Assembly: GCA_963735495.1 (NCBI GenBank)
Contig: CAVTLG010000014.1
Coordinates: 248,001-312,000, forward strand
Direction: 5' to 3'
Origin: CAVTLG01 sp963735495
GTDB taxonomy: Bacteria > Chloroflexota > Ktedonobacteria > Ktedonobacterales > Ktedonobacteraceae
Length of the DNA: 64,000 nucleotides
Below, piece by piece: positions 42,785 to 51,442 of the stretch (positions are counted from its first letter, which is position 1; each line of letters starts with the position of its first letter). The position numbers and the translations under genes were made by a program. The notes below the pieces were generated by a model. It made no database searches, had not been told where the DNA came from, and saw nothing but the letters and a program-made list of their open reading frames with translations.

Positions 42785-42847
42785 TGGGTCGAGGCCATCT
42801 GGCCTCACCCTTCACTATTGCTACGTTATGAAGGAGGAAACAAGACC

Positions 42848-44026
42848 ATGGGAGATCCTGCGGTAGTAAAGATTTTTGACACCACATTGCGCGATGGCGA
42901 ACAATCTCCTGGCGCTACGCTGACAACTGAAGAGAAACTGCGTGTTGCTGATCAGTTGGTGTATCTCAACGTCGATATCATTGAAGCCGGTTTTCCGGCT
43001 GCCTCACCTGGCGACCTTGCCGCTGTTAAAGCCATCGCTCAGCGCGTGCATGGTGCAGCAGTGGCAGGGCTTGCGCGTGCGGATATGCATGATATTGATG
43101 CTTCCTGGGAGGCCGTTCGTGAGGCTGAACAGCCGATAATCCATGTGTTTCTTGCGACCTCCGACATCCATCTTCAGCATAAGCTGAAATTGACGCCTGA
43201 AGAGGCGCTAAGGCAGATCCAAAAAACGGTAGCGTATGCGCGCAATCTCTGTCCCACCGTTGAGTTTTCTGCGGAAGATGCCACGCGGAGCAACTGGGAG
43301 TATCTCTGCCAGGTGTGCGAAGTTGCTATCCAGGCAGGAGCGACGACGATTAATTTGCCGGACACGGTCGGCTATACGCTACCACAGGAATACGAGTCGC
43401 TCTTTCGCTATATGCGCGAACGAGTGACCGGTATCGATGCTGTGACGCTGAGTGCTCATTGTCATGACGACCTGGGTATGGCGACGGCGAATACGCTGGC
43501 GGCGATTAAAGGTGGTGCGCGCCAGGTCGAGGTCACTATCAACGGACTGGGCGAGCGCGCTGGCAATACGGCGCTGGAAGAAGTGGTGATGGCTCTGCAT
43601 ACGCGCCCGGATGCTTTTGCGCAGGTCAGTACGCGTATCAAGCCTGAGCAGTTGTTGGCGACGAGTCAGCTGGTCAGTCGTCTGACGAGTATGCCAGTCC
43701 AGCCAAACAAAGCTATCATTGGGGCCAACGCTTTCGCACATGAAGCCGGTATTCACCAGGATGGCATGCTCAAAAACCGTCTCACCTATGAGATTATGAC
43801 GCCTCAATCGGTGGGCTGGGCCGAGACCAAACTCGTGCTTGGCAAGCATTCTGGTCGTCATGGCCTGGATTCCCGCCTGCGCCAGCTCGGACATCGGCTG
43901 ACAGCCGAGCAACTCAAAGTAGCGTATCGCCGCTTTGTCGCGCTGGCCGATCAGAAAAAAGATATTACTGATGCAGACTTGCTGTACATTGTAGAGAGTG
44001 GTACAGAAACTCCAGCTGCCATCTGA
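42848..44026 (+). CDS. leuA: 2-isopropylmalate synthase-type enzyme lacking the C-terminal regulatory domain
   Basis: A 392-residue DRE-TIM metallolyase. The N-terminal signature DTTLRDGEQSPG lies at ~11-22, the catalytic/metal HCHDDLG at ~208, and NGLGERAGN at ~241. GANAFAHEAGIHQDGMLK and LGKHSGRHGL follow in the first linker subdomains. It ends near ITDADLLYIVESG, where standard LeuA continues for ~120 residues with the leucine-binding dimer domain; that domain is absent. Position after ilvBNC argues for leucine synthesis. Citramalate or homocitrate synthase are alternatives because those can be short. The start at 42848 has AAGGAGG upstream. Confidence 0.85.
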   Translation: MGDPAVVKIFDTTLRDGEQSPGATLTTEEKLRVADQLVYLNVDIIEAGFPAASPGDLAAVKAIAQRVHGAAVAGLARADMHDIDASWEAVREAEQPIIHVFLATSDIHLQHKLKLTPEEALRQIQKTVAYARNLCPTVEFSAEDATRSNWEYLCQVCEVAIQAGATTINLPDTVGYTLPQEYESLFRYMRERVTGIDAVTLSAHCHDDLGMATANTLAAIKGGARQVEVTINGLGERAGNTALEEVVMALHTRPDAFAQVSTRIKPEQLLATSQLVSRLTSMPVQPNKAIIGANAFAHEAGIHQDGMLKNRLTYEIMTPQSVGWAETKLVLGKHSGRHGLDSRLRQLGHRLTAEQLKVAYRRFVALADQKKDITDADLLYIVESGTETPAAI

Positions 44027-44046
44027 TAGAATGTATGAATTAGCCG

Positions 44047-44076
44047 TTGAGATAGGCGGGCTGTATCATATATACT
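44047..44076 (+). promoter_or_regulatory. Putative promoter of the thr operon
   Basis: TTGAGA (44047-44052), 18-bp spacer, TATACT (44071-44076). It gives a leader of about 220 nt containing a strong hairpin. Confidence 0.5.
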
Positions 44077-44178
44077 AGATACGCAGGTTTATAATGGGTG
44101 TGGATCTCTCCTGAGCAAGGGGTTCACATCCAACTGCTAGAGAATCTCCATCTTCCCACTTTGTACCAGACGTTCCAT

Positions 44179-44205
44179 CACCAGTGGGACTTTCGTCCCC
44201 TGGTG
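44179..44205 (+). promoter_or_regulatory. Strong stem-loop in the thrB leader
   Basis: CACCAG-T-GGGAC, TTTC loop, GTCCC-CTGGTG: 11 base pairs with one bulged T. No U-tract follows and no threonine-rich leader peptide was found, so attenuation is not supported; it may be structural. Confidence 0.45.
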
Positions 44206-44305
44206 TCGCTACAGGCACAATGAGGGAAAAGAAGTGTGGTAGAATACCGTAAGCTGAAGAAAGGATGAAGCATGCACGCATCATCAGAAAGGCAGGTAGC
44301 CGGCG

Positions 44306-45343
44306 ATGGCACTGGTATTACCTGTAATGGTTACTGTTTTAACCCCTGCTACGTCAGCTAATTTAGGTCCTGGTTTCGACAGCCTGGGCCTGGCTTTACA
44401 ACTGTATAATCGCTTTGAAGTTGAGGAATGGGGCACAGATCCCTTGCATCCGAGTATTGAAGTGCTGGGCGATTTAGGAGCGGATTTATCTACGGGGTCG
44501 GACAACCTGTTCTTTCGCTCTTTTGCTCTGCTCTTTGAGCGCCGTGGTGCGCCCTTGCCTGCTGTACGCATTCGTATGACTATTCACATCCCTCCTGGCT
44601 GTGGACTCGGAAGTAGCGCTACGGCTGTCGTTGGAGGATTGGTTGCTGCCAACGAATGGTTACGCCTGCAAGGTCTGGCGATCCCGAAAGAGGAGTTATT
44701 GGGGCTGGCCGTTGAAGCTGAAGCTGGCAATCATCCAGATAATGTGGCACCGGCATTGCTGGGAGGATTGGTGGCAACGACCAATCTTGATGGCAAAATT
44801 CATGCCATAAAAACCCCCTTCCCAGATGTGCTCAAAGCCGTCATCTTTACGCCCTCCTTCCCGATGGATACAGTTGCGGGCCGCAAGTTATTACCGGCCA
44901 CCTATCCTAAGGCTGATGTAACTTTTAACACGGGACGTGTTGCCTTGTTGTTGACTGCATTGCAAACCGGACAGTATGAGTTGATTGGCGAAGCTATGCA
45001 AGATCGCCTGCATCAACCCTATCGCCAGGCGCTCTTTCCGGCGATGCCTGATATCATCGATGCAGCTGTTGCGGCGGGAGCACACGGGGCCAGTCTTTCT
45101 GGTGGTGGTTCATCACTTATTGCTTTGACCAGTTCGCGTTTCCACGACGTGTTACATGCGATGCAAGAAACCGCTCGCGCTGCGGGTATCCAGGGAACAG
45201 GCATGGTGTTACGTGCAGATCAGCATGGGGCGCGGGTTCTCAAGACAGGGCGAAGTCGTATACGAAAGGAAGTGAGTGCGCGTCATGGCAATCAATTCTA
45301 CTGGTCTCCCGCCAGACCGGGGAGCAGCGGGCGCAGGGTTTGA
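44306..45343 (+). CDS. thrB: Homoserine kinase
   Basis: A 345-residue GHMP-family kinase that phosphorylates homoserine for threonine synthesis. The N-terminal motif is TPATSANLGPGFDSLGLAL, the ATP loop is PPGCGLGSSATAVVGG (~residues 97-112), and the C-terminal GHMP motif is AAGAHGASLSGGGSS. At 345 residues it is longer than the usual ~300-320 because of a basic tail (RIRKEVSARHGNQFYW...) that overlaps thrC by 59 bp in another frame. This overlap suggests tight coupling with thrC. The ATG at 44306 has AGGCAGG upstream; a second in-frame ATG eight codons on is possible. Confidence 0.93.
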   Translation: MALVLPVMVTVLTPATSANLGPGFDSLGLALQLYNRFEVEEWGTDPLHPSIEVLGDLGADLSTGSDNLFFRSFALLFERRGAPLPAVRIRMTIHIPPGCGLGSSATAVVGGLVAANEWLRLQGLAIPKEELLGLAVEAEAGNHPDNVAPALLGGLVATTNLDGKIHAIKTPFPDVLKAVIFTPSFPMDTVAGRKLLPATYPKADVTFNTGRVALLLTALQTGQYELIGEAMQDRLHQPYRQALFPAMPDIIDAAVAAGAHGASLSGGGSSLIALTSSRFHDVLHAMQETARAAGIQGTGMVLRADQHGARVLKTGRSRIRKEVSARHGNQFYWSPARPGSSGRRV

Positions 45344-46772
45344 TCCTGCGCGTCCTGCTCTTGCTCCTGATGTGGTTGAGGCTTTGTCCTCAACCTTCTT
45401 ACGTTGTGTGGAATGTGCAACGCTCTATCCTGCTTTAGCGCCAGGGCAACCTGCGCGCTATCGTTGTGATTGTGGTGGGGTGCTGGATGTTGAGACGCAG
45501 TTTCGACTGCCCCGTCAACGAACTGATGCTGCTTCTGATGGTTCAGACCTGGCAATGGCTGAGACACCTGCGGATGGAGTGGCGTGGCAGCGGTTGTTTG
45601 CTGAGCGTGCAGCTGTGCCTCCAACCTGGTCTGTGGGCGCTGATAAACAACTGCTAGATTGTAGTGGTGTCTGGCGCTATCGCGAGCTGATTCTGCCTGC
45701 GCCGGAGCGCTACGTGGTGAGTCGCCCAGAGGGCAATACCGGACTCTATCCTGTTGGCATTGAGCAGTGTAACGCTGGTCGTGTTGGACACCGGCAGATT
45801 GGTCTTTATGCTGGCCTGGAGCGCTTTTTCTTGAAGCACGAGGGTGAAAATCCGACGGGCAGTTTTAAGGATCGTGGTATGACAGTTGGCGTGACCATGG
45901 CTCATCTGCTGGGGGCCAGGGCGGTCGCTTGCGCTTCGACTGGGAATACCTCTGCTTCTCTTGCTTCGTATGCGGCTCAGGTGGGGATGCAAGGTATTGT
46001 TTTTCTGCCAGCGGGCAATGTTGCCGGTGGCAAGCTGGCACAATCGTTGGCGTATGGGGCAAAAACGCTGCAGATTGATGGGGATTTTGATGCTGCTATG
46101 CGCCTGGTTGAGCAGGTCTGCAATGAATCGGGCATCTACCTACTCAATTCGCTCAATCCCTTCCGTGTGGAAGGCCAGAAAGCTATCGGCTTCGAGATTT
46201 TGCAGCAGCTTGACTGGCAAGCGCCGGACTGGCTTGTGCTGCCGGCGGGCAATCTGGGCAATACTTCTGCGATTGGAAAAGCGTTCCGCCAGGCGTATGA
46301 ACTCTCGTTGATCGACCATCTGCCGCGTATTGCCGCTATTCAAGCTGCCGGAGCCAATCCTTTTTATCGAAGTTATATCCAGGGCTTTGCGCAACGTGAA
46401 TCTGTGCAAGCTGAGACAGTTGCTACTGCTATCAAAATAGGCAATCCTGTCAGCTATACGCGTGCCCGGCGCGTGATAGAAGAGAGCAATGGTATCGTCG
46501 AACAGGTAACTGATGAAGAGATCCTGGCGGCGAAAGTCGTGATTGATCGCGCTGGCTTCGGTTGTGAGCCTGCTTCGGCTGCGACACTCGCTGGCGTGCA
46601 CAAACTTGTGGCACAAGGTATCATAAAACGTGATGATCGCGTAGTTGGTGTTTTGACGGGAAACCTGCTGAAAGATAGTAAAACGGGCATTCCGCAGGAG
46701 GTAAGTGGTGGTGCTACTGAGGCAACTATGCAAGCTATCAGGAGAGAGTTAGCGCAATGGGTCTTACCTTGA
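45285..46772 (+). CDS. thrC: Threonine synthase
   Basis: A 495-residue PLP enzyme converting O-phosphohomoserine to threonine. The N-terminus has a zinc-ribbon-like block (RCVECATLYPA...YRCDCGG, ~44-70), common in one threonine synthase branch. The PLP Lys is in NPTGSFKDRGM (~191-201), the phosphate loop in STGNTSASLASYA, and GNLGNTSAIGKA near 320. ATG 45285 is chosen; a GTG nine bases earlier is too close to the GGAAG site. It overlaps thrB by 59 bp, and its last codons overlap the first glycosyltransferase gene, so three genes are chained. Confidence 0.94.
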   Translation: MAINSTGLPPDRGAAGAGFDPARPALAPDVVEALSSTFLRCVECATLYPALAPGQPARYRCDCGGVLDVETQFRLPRQRTDAASDGSDLAMAETPADGVAWQRLFAERAAVPPTWSVGADKQLLDCSGVWRYRELILPAPERYVVSRPEGNTGLYPVGIEQCNAGRVGHRQIGLYAGLERFFLKHEGENPTGSFKDRGMTVGVTMAHLLGARAVACASTGNTSASLASYAAQVGMQGIVFLPAGNVAGGKLAQSLAYGAKTLQIDGDFDAAMRLVEQVCNESGIYLLNSLNPFRVEGQKAIGFEILQQLDWQAPDWLVLPAGNLGNTSAIGKAFRQAYELSLIDHLPRIAAIQAAGANPFYRSYIQGFAQRESVQAETVATAIKIGNPVSYTRARRVIEESNGIVEQVTDEEILAAKVVIDRAGFGCEPASAATLAGVHKLVAQGIIKRDDRVVGVLTGNLLKDSKTGIPQEVSGGATEATMQAIRRELAQWVLP

Positions 46773-48949
46773 CGAAAAAAAACGTAGTGCTATCCGAGAA
46801 AGATCAGTCGCCCATGCGTTGGAGTAATCTTCGCGCATGGGTATGCAGTTGGGAACTGTATGTATTGCTGGTGCTGGCATCTTTCCTGCGCCTCTACGAG
46901 ATCAGATTTACGGAATTCGATGGAGACCAGGCGGATATCTTTGCCATGGCTCGTGATGCTATTGTGCATGCTCGTCTTGTTGCTACCAGCAATATTTCCT
47001 CTTTACATACCTATAATCCACCAGCTACCATCTATCTCTTGATGCTACCAGCATCTATAAGTGCTAATCCGCTCTGGGGGTCAGTGTTTACTGCGTTGCT
47101 AGCCATCCTGGCGGTGCTACTGACCTATGGCTTTGTGCGCTACTATTATGGCCGCCTGGCGGGAGCTATTGCGGCTTTGACCTATGCGACTGCGGCGGTG
47201 CCTGTCTTCTACTCTCGTTTTATGTGGAATCAAAACTTTTTACTCTTCTTTGTACCGCTCTATATTGCTGTGCTTTTCTGGGGTGTGGTTGCACGACACA
47301 AAGGATGGCTCGCGCCCGCTATTATTCTGCTTGGATGGTTGCTACAATTGCATCCTTCTAGTATTCTTTTAGTGGTACCTCTGGTGGCAGCCCTTTTTCT
47401 CTCTCCTAAAACTATACGTTGGCGTGACTTTTTCTATGCTGCGATGGGGCTCCTGGTCATCTATTCGTCCTATATCGTCTGGCTGTTTTATTCACAGTTC
47501 AGTGACTTTGCATTTCTCTTTGCCAATCGTTCAAAGGTGCCGGCTTCTGCTGTCGACGATCAGTCCTGGTTGCTGTATCAGTATTTTGTCAGCCCTTATC
47601 ATGCTCCATTTACCAATAAAGCTTCTCTGCTATACCCGTATGTGTCATTCTTCGCCTGGTTGAGCCCTACTATGGTGACTCTGGCTGTTGGCGGAGCGCT
47701 GCTGGCTCTGGTGGGGATCTGCTGGTCGCGCAGGCAATCCGCAGGAACAGAAGCCGTGAGCCGTCATCTGATCCTGCGTATGGGAGGGCATGTGCGCTCC
47801 TGGTGGCGTACCTTGCGGGCCACGCCTGCACGTTGTGGCTTGATTGTCCTATTGCTCTGGCAGGTCTTTCCCGTTGTGGGTTTTATCAATCACAGTCTCA
47901 CGCTTTATCCGCACTATTTTATCATTTTGCTTCCGGGGCCGTTTATACTGGTTGGTTTGTGTATCGCGAAAGTGGTTGCCTGGCTACGGCAGCGTCATGG
48001 TTGGGAAAAAGCGCTGCGTTTTGGCTTCTATGGCCTGGCGTTTCTGCTTGTATTCACGCAATTTACGTGGACGACGCTCACGCTTCTGGATAGTAAGTTT
48101 GACCGTGTTTCTGATCGTGTCCCGTATAATCCTACCTACGTGGATGATCTGAATAGTATGCAACATGCTCTGTCGTTGGCAGATCAACTGGCGCAGCAGC
48201 GGCACTTGAATCATGTTTATGTGAGTGCTGATACGACAACGATCTCTGCATTTACGTACCTGGCAGGTCAGATGCGTACGCCAACAACCGTCGAGAGTAG
48301 TGCATGTTTCGCGGTACCTGCGGCAGCTTATGGACCTGCGGTACTCCTGGTTTCCCCTTATAGTCCTACGGTCAACGCACTTGTTAACAATTTTGTGCAT
48401 GCTACGTGGGTAGCATCTCCGCCACATCTGGGCGGAGCGCCATTCCGTCTGTATATTCTGCAGCCTTTGCCTGTGCCAAACACACCCGCGCAAAATCTTT
48501 CGCAGCAGTTGCAATTTTTTGGCAAACAAGCTTTCAATTTGCCAAATGGGCCATCATTCATCACGCGCTGGCGCTTTTCACGCTCAACGCAACCGGCCTA
48601 TCGTACGACGTATGCCTACACAATGCAGCGGATCAGTGCGGTCGGTGTGGTGCCATCGCTGAGGGCTGATAAATGTACGTTTACGGCGACACGCGCTGGT
48701 GATCAAATTCTGGCGACGTTCGTGGCACGTGGACCTTTTTCTGTGCAGATAACTGCATCTGTCTCTACGCCTACTGTGATCTCGCTGCACCTTGTGGGTC
48801 CGCTGGCTCTCAATTTTGATACCTATTATCTGCATACTTCCAATCAGGTACTACAGACAGCGGAAGGCCAGAAGCGTATCATTATGGTGCCTCAGGTATT
48901 ACAGACAGCGGGAGGCCGGAAGCGTACCTCTAGTGTCTCTTCGTCGTGA
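46757..48949 (+). CDS. GT39-like membrane glycosyltransferase, paralogue 1 (730 aa)
   Basis: A large membrane protein resembling dolichyl/polyprenyl-phosphate-sugar glycosyltransferases of the GT39/ArnT group. After a polar N-terminus, helix 1 (WELYVLLVLASFLRLYEI) is followed by the external acidic motif TEFDGDQADIF, the place of the catalytic Asp in this clan. Ten or so helices follow to ~residue 460; the C-terminal ~260 residues are a soluble external domain. It would transfer a lipid-linked sugar to a protein or glycan outside the membrane; donor and acceptor are unknown. The start at 46757 overlaps thrC by 16 bp with AGGAGAGAG upstream. The 3' end carries a 48-bp in-frame duplication. It is the first of three tandem paralogues. 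Confidence 0.82.
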   Translation: MGLTLTKKNVVLSEKDQSPMRWSNLRAWVCSWELYVLLVLASFLRLYEIRFTEFDGDQADIFAMARDAIVHARLVATSNISSLHTYNPPATIYLLMLPASISANPLWGSVFTALLAILAVLLTYGFVRYYYGRLAGAIAALTYATAAVPVFYSRFMWNQNFLLFFVPLYIAVLFWGVVARHKGWLAPAIILLGWLLQLHPSSILLVVPLVAALFLSPKTIRWRDFFYAAMGLLVIYSSYIVWLFYSQFSDFAFLFANRSKVPASAVDDQSWLLYQYFVSPYHAPFTNKASLLYPYVSFFAWLSPTMVTLAVGGALLALVGICWSRRQSAGTEAVSRHLILRMGGHVRSWWRTLRATPARCGLIVLLLWQVFPVVGFINHSLTLYPHYFIILLPGPFILVGLCIAKVVAWLRQRHGWEKALRFGFYGLAFLLVFTQFTWTTLTLLDSKFDRVSDRVPYNPTYVDDLNSMQHALSLADQLAQQRHLNHVYVSADTTTISAFTYLAGQMRTPTTVESSACFAVPAAAYGPAVLLVSPYSPTVNALVNNFVHATWVASPPHLGGAPFRLYILQPLPVPNTPAQNLSQQLQFFGKQAFNLPNGPSFITRWRFSRSTQPAYRTTYAYTMQRISAVGVVPSLRADKCTFTATRAGDQILATFVARGPFSVQITASVSTPTVISLHLVGPLALNFDTYYLHTSNQVLQTAEGQKRIIMVPQVLQTAGGRKRTSSVSSS
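48845..48926 (+). repeat. 48-bp-spaced tandem duplication in the 3' end of glycosyltransferase 1
   Basis: The 34-bp segments 48845-48878 and 48893-48926 match except for three bases, encoding QVLQTAEGQKR and QVLQTAGGRKR in frame. The other two paralogues have a single copy-like ending, so the duplication is local and recent. Confidence 0.8.
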
Positions 48950-48986
48950 AGCTTCTCTGTAGGCATTGGGTAACACGTGCGCTTGC

Positions 48987-49018
48987 AGGTGATCATCATC
49001 GTTGCGGTGATCACCTGT
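48987..49018. terminator. Stem-loop between glycosyltransferases 1 and 2
   Basis: CAGGTGATCA (48987-48996) and TGATCACCTG (49009-49018) form a perfect 10-bp stem with a 12-nt loop 37 bp after the stop. There is no U-tract. It suggests that gene 2 may have its own promoter in the 49019-49223 stretch. Confidence 0.55.
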
Positions 49019-49223
49019 AGCATGCTGGCAAGGACTTTTGTACTTTAACGCTTGCTACCAATAACGGTTATGGTAGTATAAGCATGCTTGCTGACTATCT
49101 TAGGGAGATAGAAAGCTGTTTTTATGTTGTTGTGAATAGACATTTTATGGCATGATTGGCTGTAGCAAAGGCGGATAGTAGTGAGGTAGGAAATGTATAT
49201 ATTTTCAGGAGTGAAATATTTCA

Positions 49224-51353
49224 ATGAGTCTTACTATGCAAAAAAACTCTGCCCCTCAAGCACCGGATGGAGCCTCTACCTCGCGTTTCGCTCGTCTCCG
49301 GGCGTGGTTGTTCTCCTGGGAGATTTATCCTCTGGTAGCTGTGACGGCCTTCTTACGTCTCTATTTGCTAAACACCTCGGAATTCGATGCGGATCAGGCG
49401 AACATTTTGCGTCTGGCTCATGATGCTATTGTACATGGACACCTGATTGCCACGAGCAATATTGCCTCGGTTGGTATTTTCAACCCACCTGCTACTGAGT
49501 ATTTCCTAGTGTTACCAGCCCTTTTGAGCACGAATCCACTGGCAGGTGCTGTCTGGACGGCGTTTCTGAGTATGCTGGCTGTGATAGCCACTTACGTGTT
49601 TGTGCGCCGTTATTATGGTCGCCTTGCTGCTATCATCAGCGCTGGCTTCTATGGGACCGCGACTGTGCCTCTGAGTTATGCGCGTTTCATGTGGAATCAG
49701 AACTTCTTATTGCTTTTTGTGCCTCTGTTTATGGCGCTGCTCTTTTGGGGGGTGGTTGAGCGACGGCAGGGCTGGCTGGGTCCGGCTATTTTCTTACTGG
49801 GTTTATTGGTGCAATTGCATGCTACAGGTATTTTACTGGCGGCACCTCTCGCGGGAGCACTGTTGCTGGCTCCCCGCAGGACATTGCGCTGGCGAGATCT
49901 GCTGTTTGGTGTGCTTGGACTGCTGGTTATTTATGCGCCTTACCTGCTCTGGCTCGTGTATTCACACTATCGTGACGTACACATTCTTTTATCGGCATCT
50001 GCCAATAAAGCGCTCATCGATGATCAATCACTGCTTGCCTATGAACATTTCTTGACTTCCTTTCCATATGCAAACCCTGGCGGCCCAAACTCGTTGCTGT
50101 ATCCCTATTTGTGGGGCATGGTCTGGCTGGGTCCTGTATTGACCGGTCTGACTGTTGTGGCTATTGTGCTGGTACTGGTACTGATCATCAGATCCTCGGA
50201 CCGGCCAGATAGCGCGGCAAAGCGTGCTACTAATACGTTGCTGAGCGCTTTTATACAGTGGTGGAACGCGTTGCGGGCATCACCGTTTCGCTGTGGACTG
50301 CTGATCTTGCTCTTGTGGCAACTGCCTGTATTGTATCTCTTGCGCCACAGCGTTTATCTGCACGCGCCCTATTTTATTGTCTTTCAGCCTGGACCATTTA
50401 TTTTGCTGGGTTTCTTGCTGGCGAGACTGGTTACATGGGCTGCACGTCCTGTTCGTTGGGGGCGCGTTATCCCCGTGATCGTCTATGCTTTCTCCATCCT
50501 GGTTGTGCTCATCCAGCTTTTCGCCAGTACAGGTTTTATACTGGATAGGGCGCTTGGTCGTATCCCTGATGGTGGTAGCTCTACGGCTAAGGGCTATTTC
50601 AATACTATTTCGTCTCTGACGCAGGCGATGAATGAAGCTGAGCAGGTCGCGCAGCAGCACCATTTGCAGCGTATCTACATCAGCTCTGATGAAGCCACGC
50701 AGTCAGCTTTGAGTTATCTGGCGGAATTGTCAGCGACTCCGACAACGGTGATGAGCAATGCTTGTCTGGTGCTGCCAGCCCCGGCTGCCGGCCCCGCTGT
50801 CTTACTAGTTGCGCCTTACAATAACGTGATAGATGATCTCGCCACCAGTTTCGCGCGTGCCACATTGGTGGCTGAGCCGCCGCGCCTGGGAGGGCCACCG
50901 TTCCGTATCTATATTGTGAACCCGTTGTCATCGCAGCCGGCGGCTGCACAGACGCCGGCTCAATCATTGAACTTTATAAATGAAAAGCCATTGACTATAC
51001 AGGGGACGTCCGATATCGTCACGCGCTGGAGCTTGCTGGACTCTGTCCAGCCGAGTGATAGTACGACCTATACATATGATATGATCAATCTAGCGGCTGC
51101 ACGTGGGACTCAGCCGCAATGCACGTTAACCTCTCAGCATGCTGGCGATCAGCTCTTAGTAGTGTACAAAAAGCCGGTTCAGGCCACGTTACCTATCCAG
51201 GTGCAATCCTATGCGACCGTACCGGTCACTTTTACGGTGAGGCACTTGCGGCTGACCTTTGACACTTTTGCCACGCGAGAGGTCTCCTGGCAGATTCTGC
51301 GGACGCGGGATGGTAAGGAGAGTATTTCGATCCCTGTTTCAGGAGAGCAATAA
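49224..51353 (+). CDS. GT39-like membrane glycosyltransferase, paralogue 2 (709 aa)
   Basis: Same architecture as the preceding gene: polar N-terminus (MSLTMQKNSAPQ), FSWEIYPLVAVTAFLRLYLL helix, external acidic motif SEFDADQANIL, a YARFMWNQNFLLLFVPLF block shared by all three, about ten helices, then a soluble C-terminal domain of ~270 residues with PRLGGPPFRIYIV. Alignment by eye is continuous with paralogues 1 and 3, so the cluster arose by tandem duplication. The start at 49224 has AGGAG about 12 bases upstream. Its stop is followed within 6 bp by the likely start region of paralogue 3, indicating coupling. Confidence 0.82.
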   Translation: MSLTMQKNSAPQAPDGASTSRFARLRAWLFSWEIYPLVAVTAFLRLYLLNTSEFDADQANILRLAHDAIVHGHLIATSNIASVGIFNPPATEYFLVLPALLSTNPLAGAVWTAFLSMLAVIATYVFVRRYYGRLAAIISAGFYGTATVPLSYARFMWNQNFLLLFVPLFMALLFWGVVERRQGWLGPAIFLLGLLVQLHATGILLAAPLAGALLLAPRRTLRWRDLLFGVLGLLVIYAPYLLWLVYSHYRDVHILLSASANKALIDDQSLLAYEHFLTSFPYANPGGPNSLLYPYLWGMVWLGPVLTGLTVVAIVLVLVLIIRSSDRPDSAAKRATNTLLSAFIQWWNALRASPFRCGLLILLLWQLPVLYLLRHSVYLHAPYFIVFQPGPFILLGFLLARLVTWAARPVRWGRVIPVIVYAFSILVVLIQLFASTGFILDRALGRIPDGGSSTAKGYFNTISSLTQAMNEAEQVAQQHHLQRIYISSDEATQSALSYLAELSATPTTVMSNACLVLPAPAAGPAVLLVAPYNNVIDDLATSFARATLVAEPPRLGGPPFRIYIVNPLSSQPAAAQTPAQSLNFINEKPLTIQGTSDIVTRWSLLDSVQPSDSTTYTYDMINLAAARGTQPQCTLTSQHAGDQLLVVYKKPVQATLPIQVQSYATVPVTFTVRHLRLTFDTFATREVSWQILRTRDGKESISIPVSGEQ

Positions 51354-51442
51354 GAACGATAAATCTTACCGCACAAAAAGAGTCTGTCTCTCAAATACAG
51401 CACCCGGCATCTCCATCCCGCTGGATTCACCTGCGTGCATGG

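Noticed and set aside
44075..44284. 69-codon minus-strand frame between leuA and thrB
   Set aside because: It overlaps the thr leader hairpin and probable promoter and has no ribosome-binding site.
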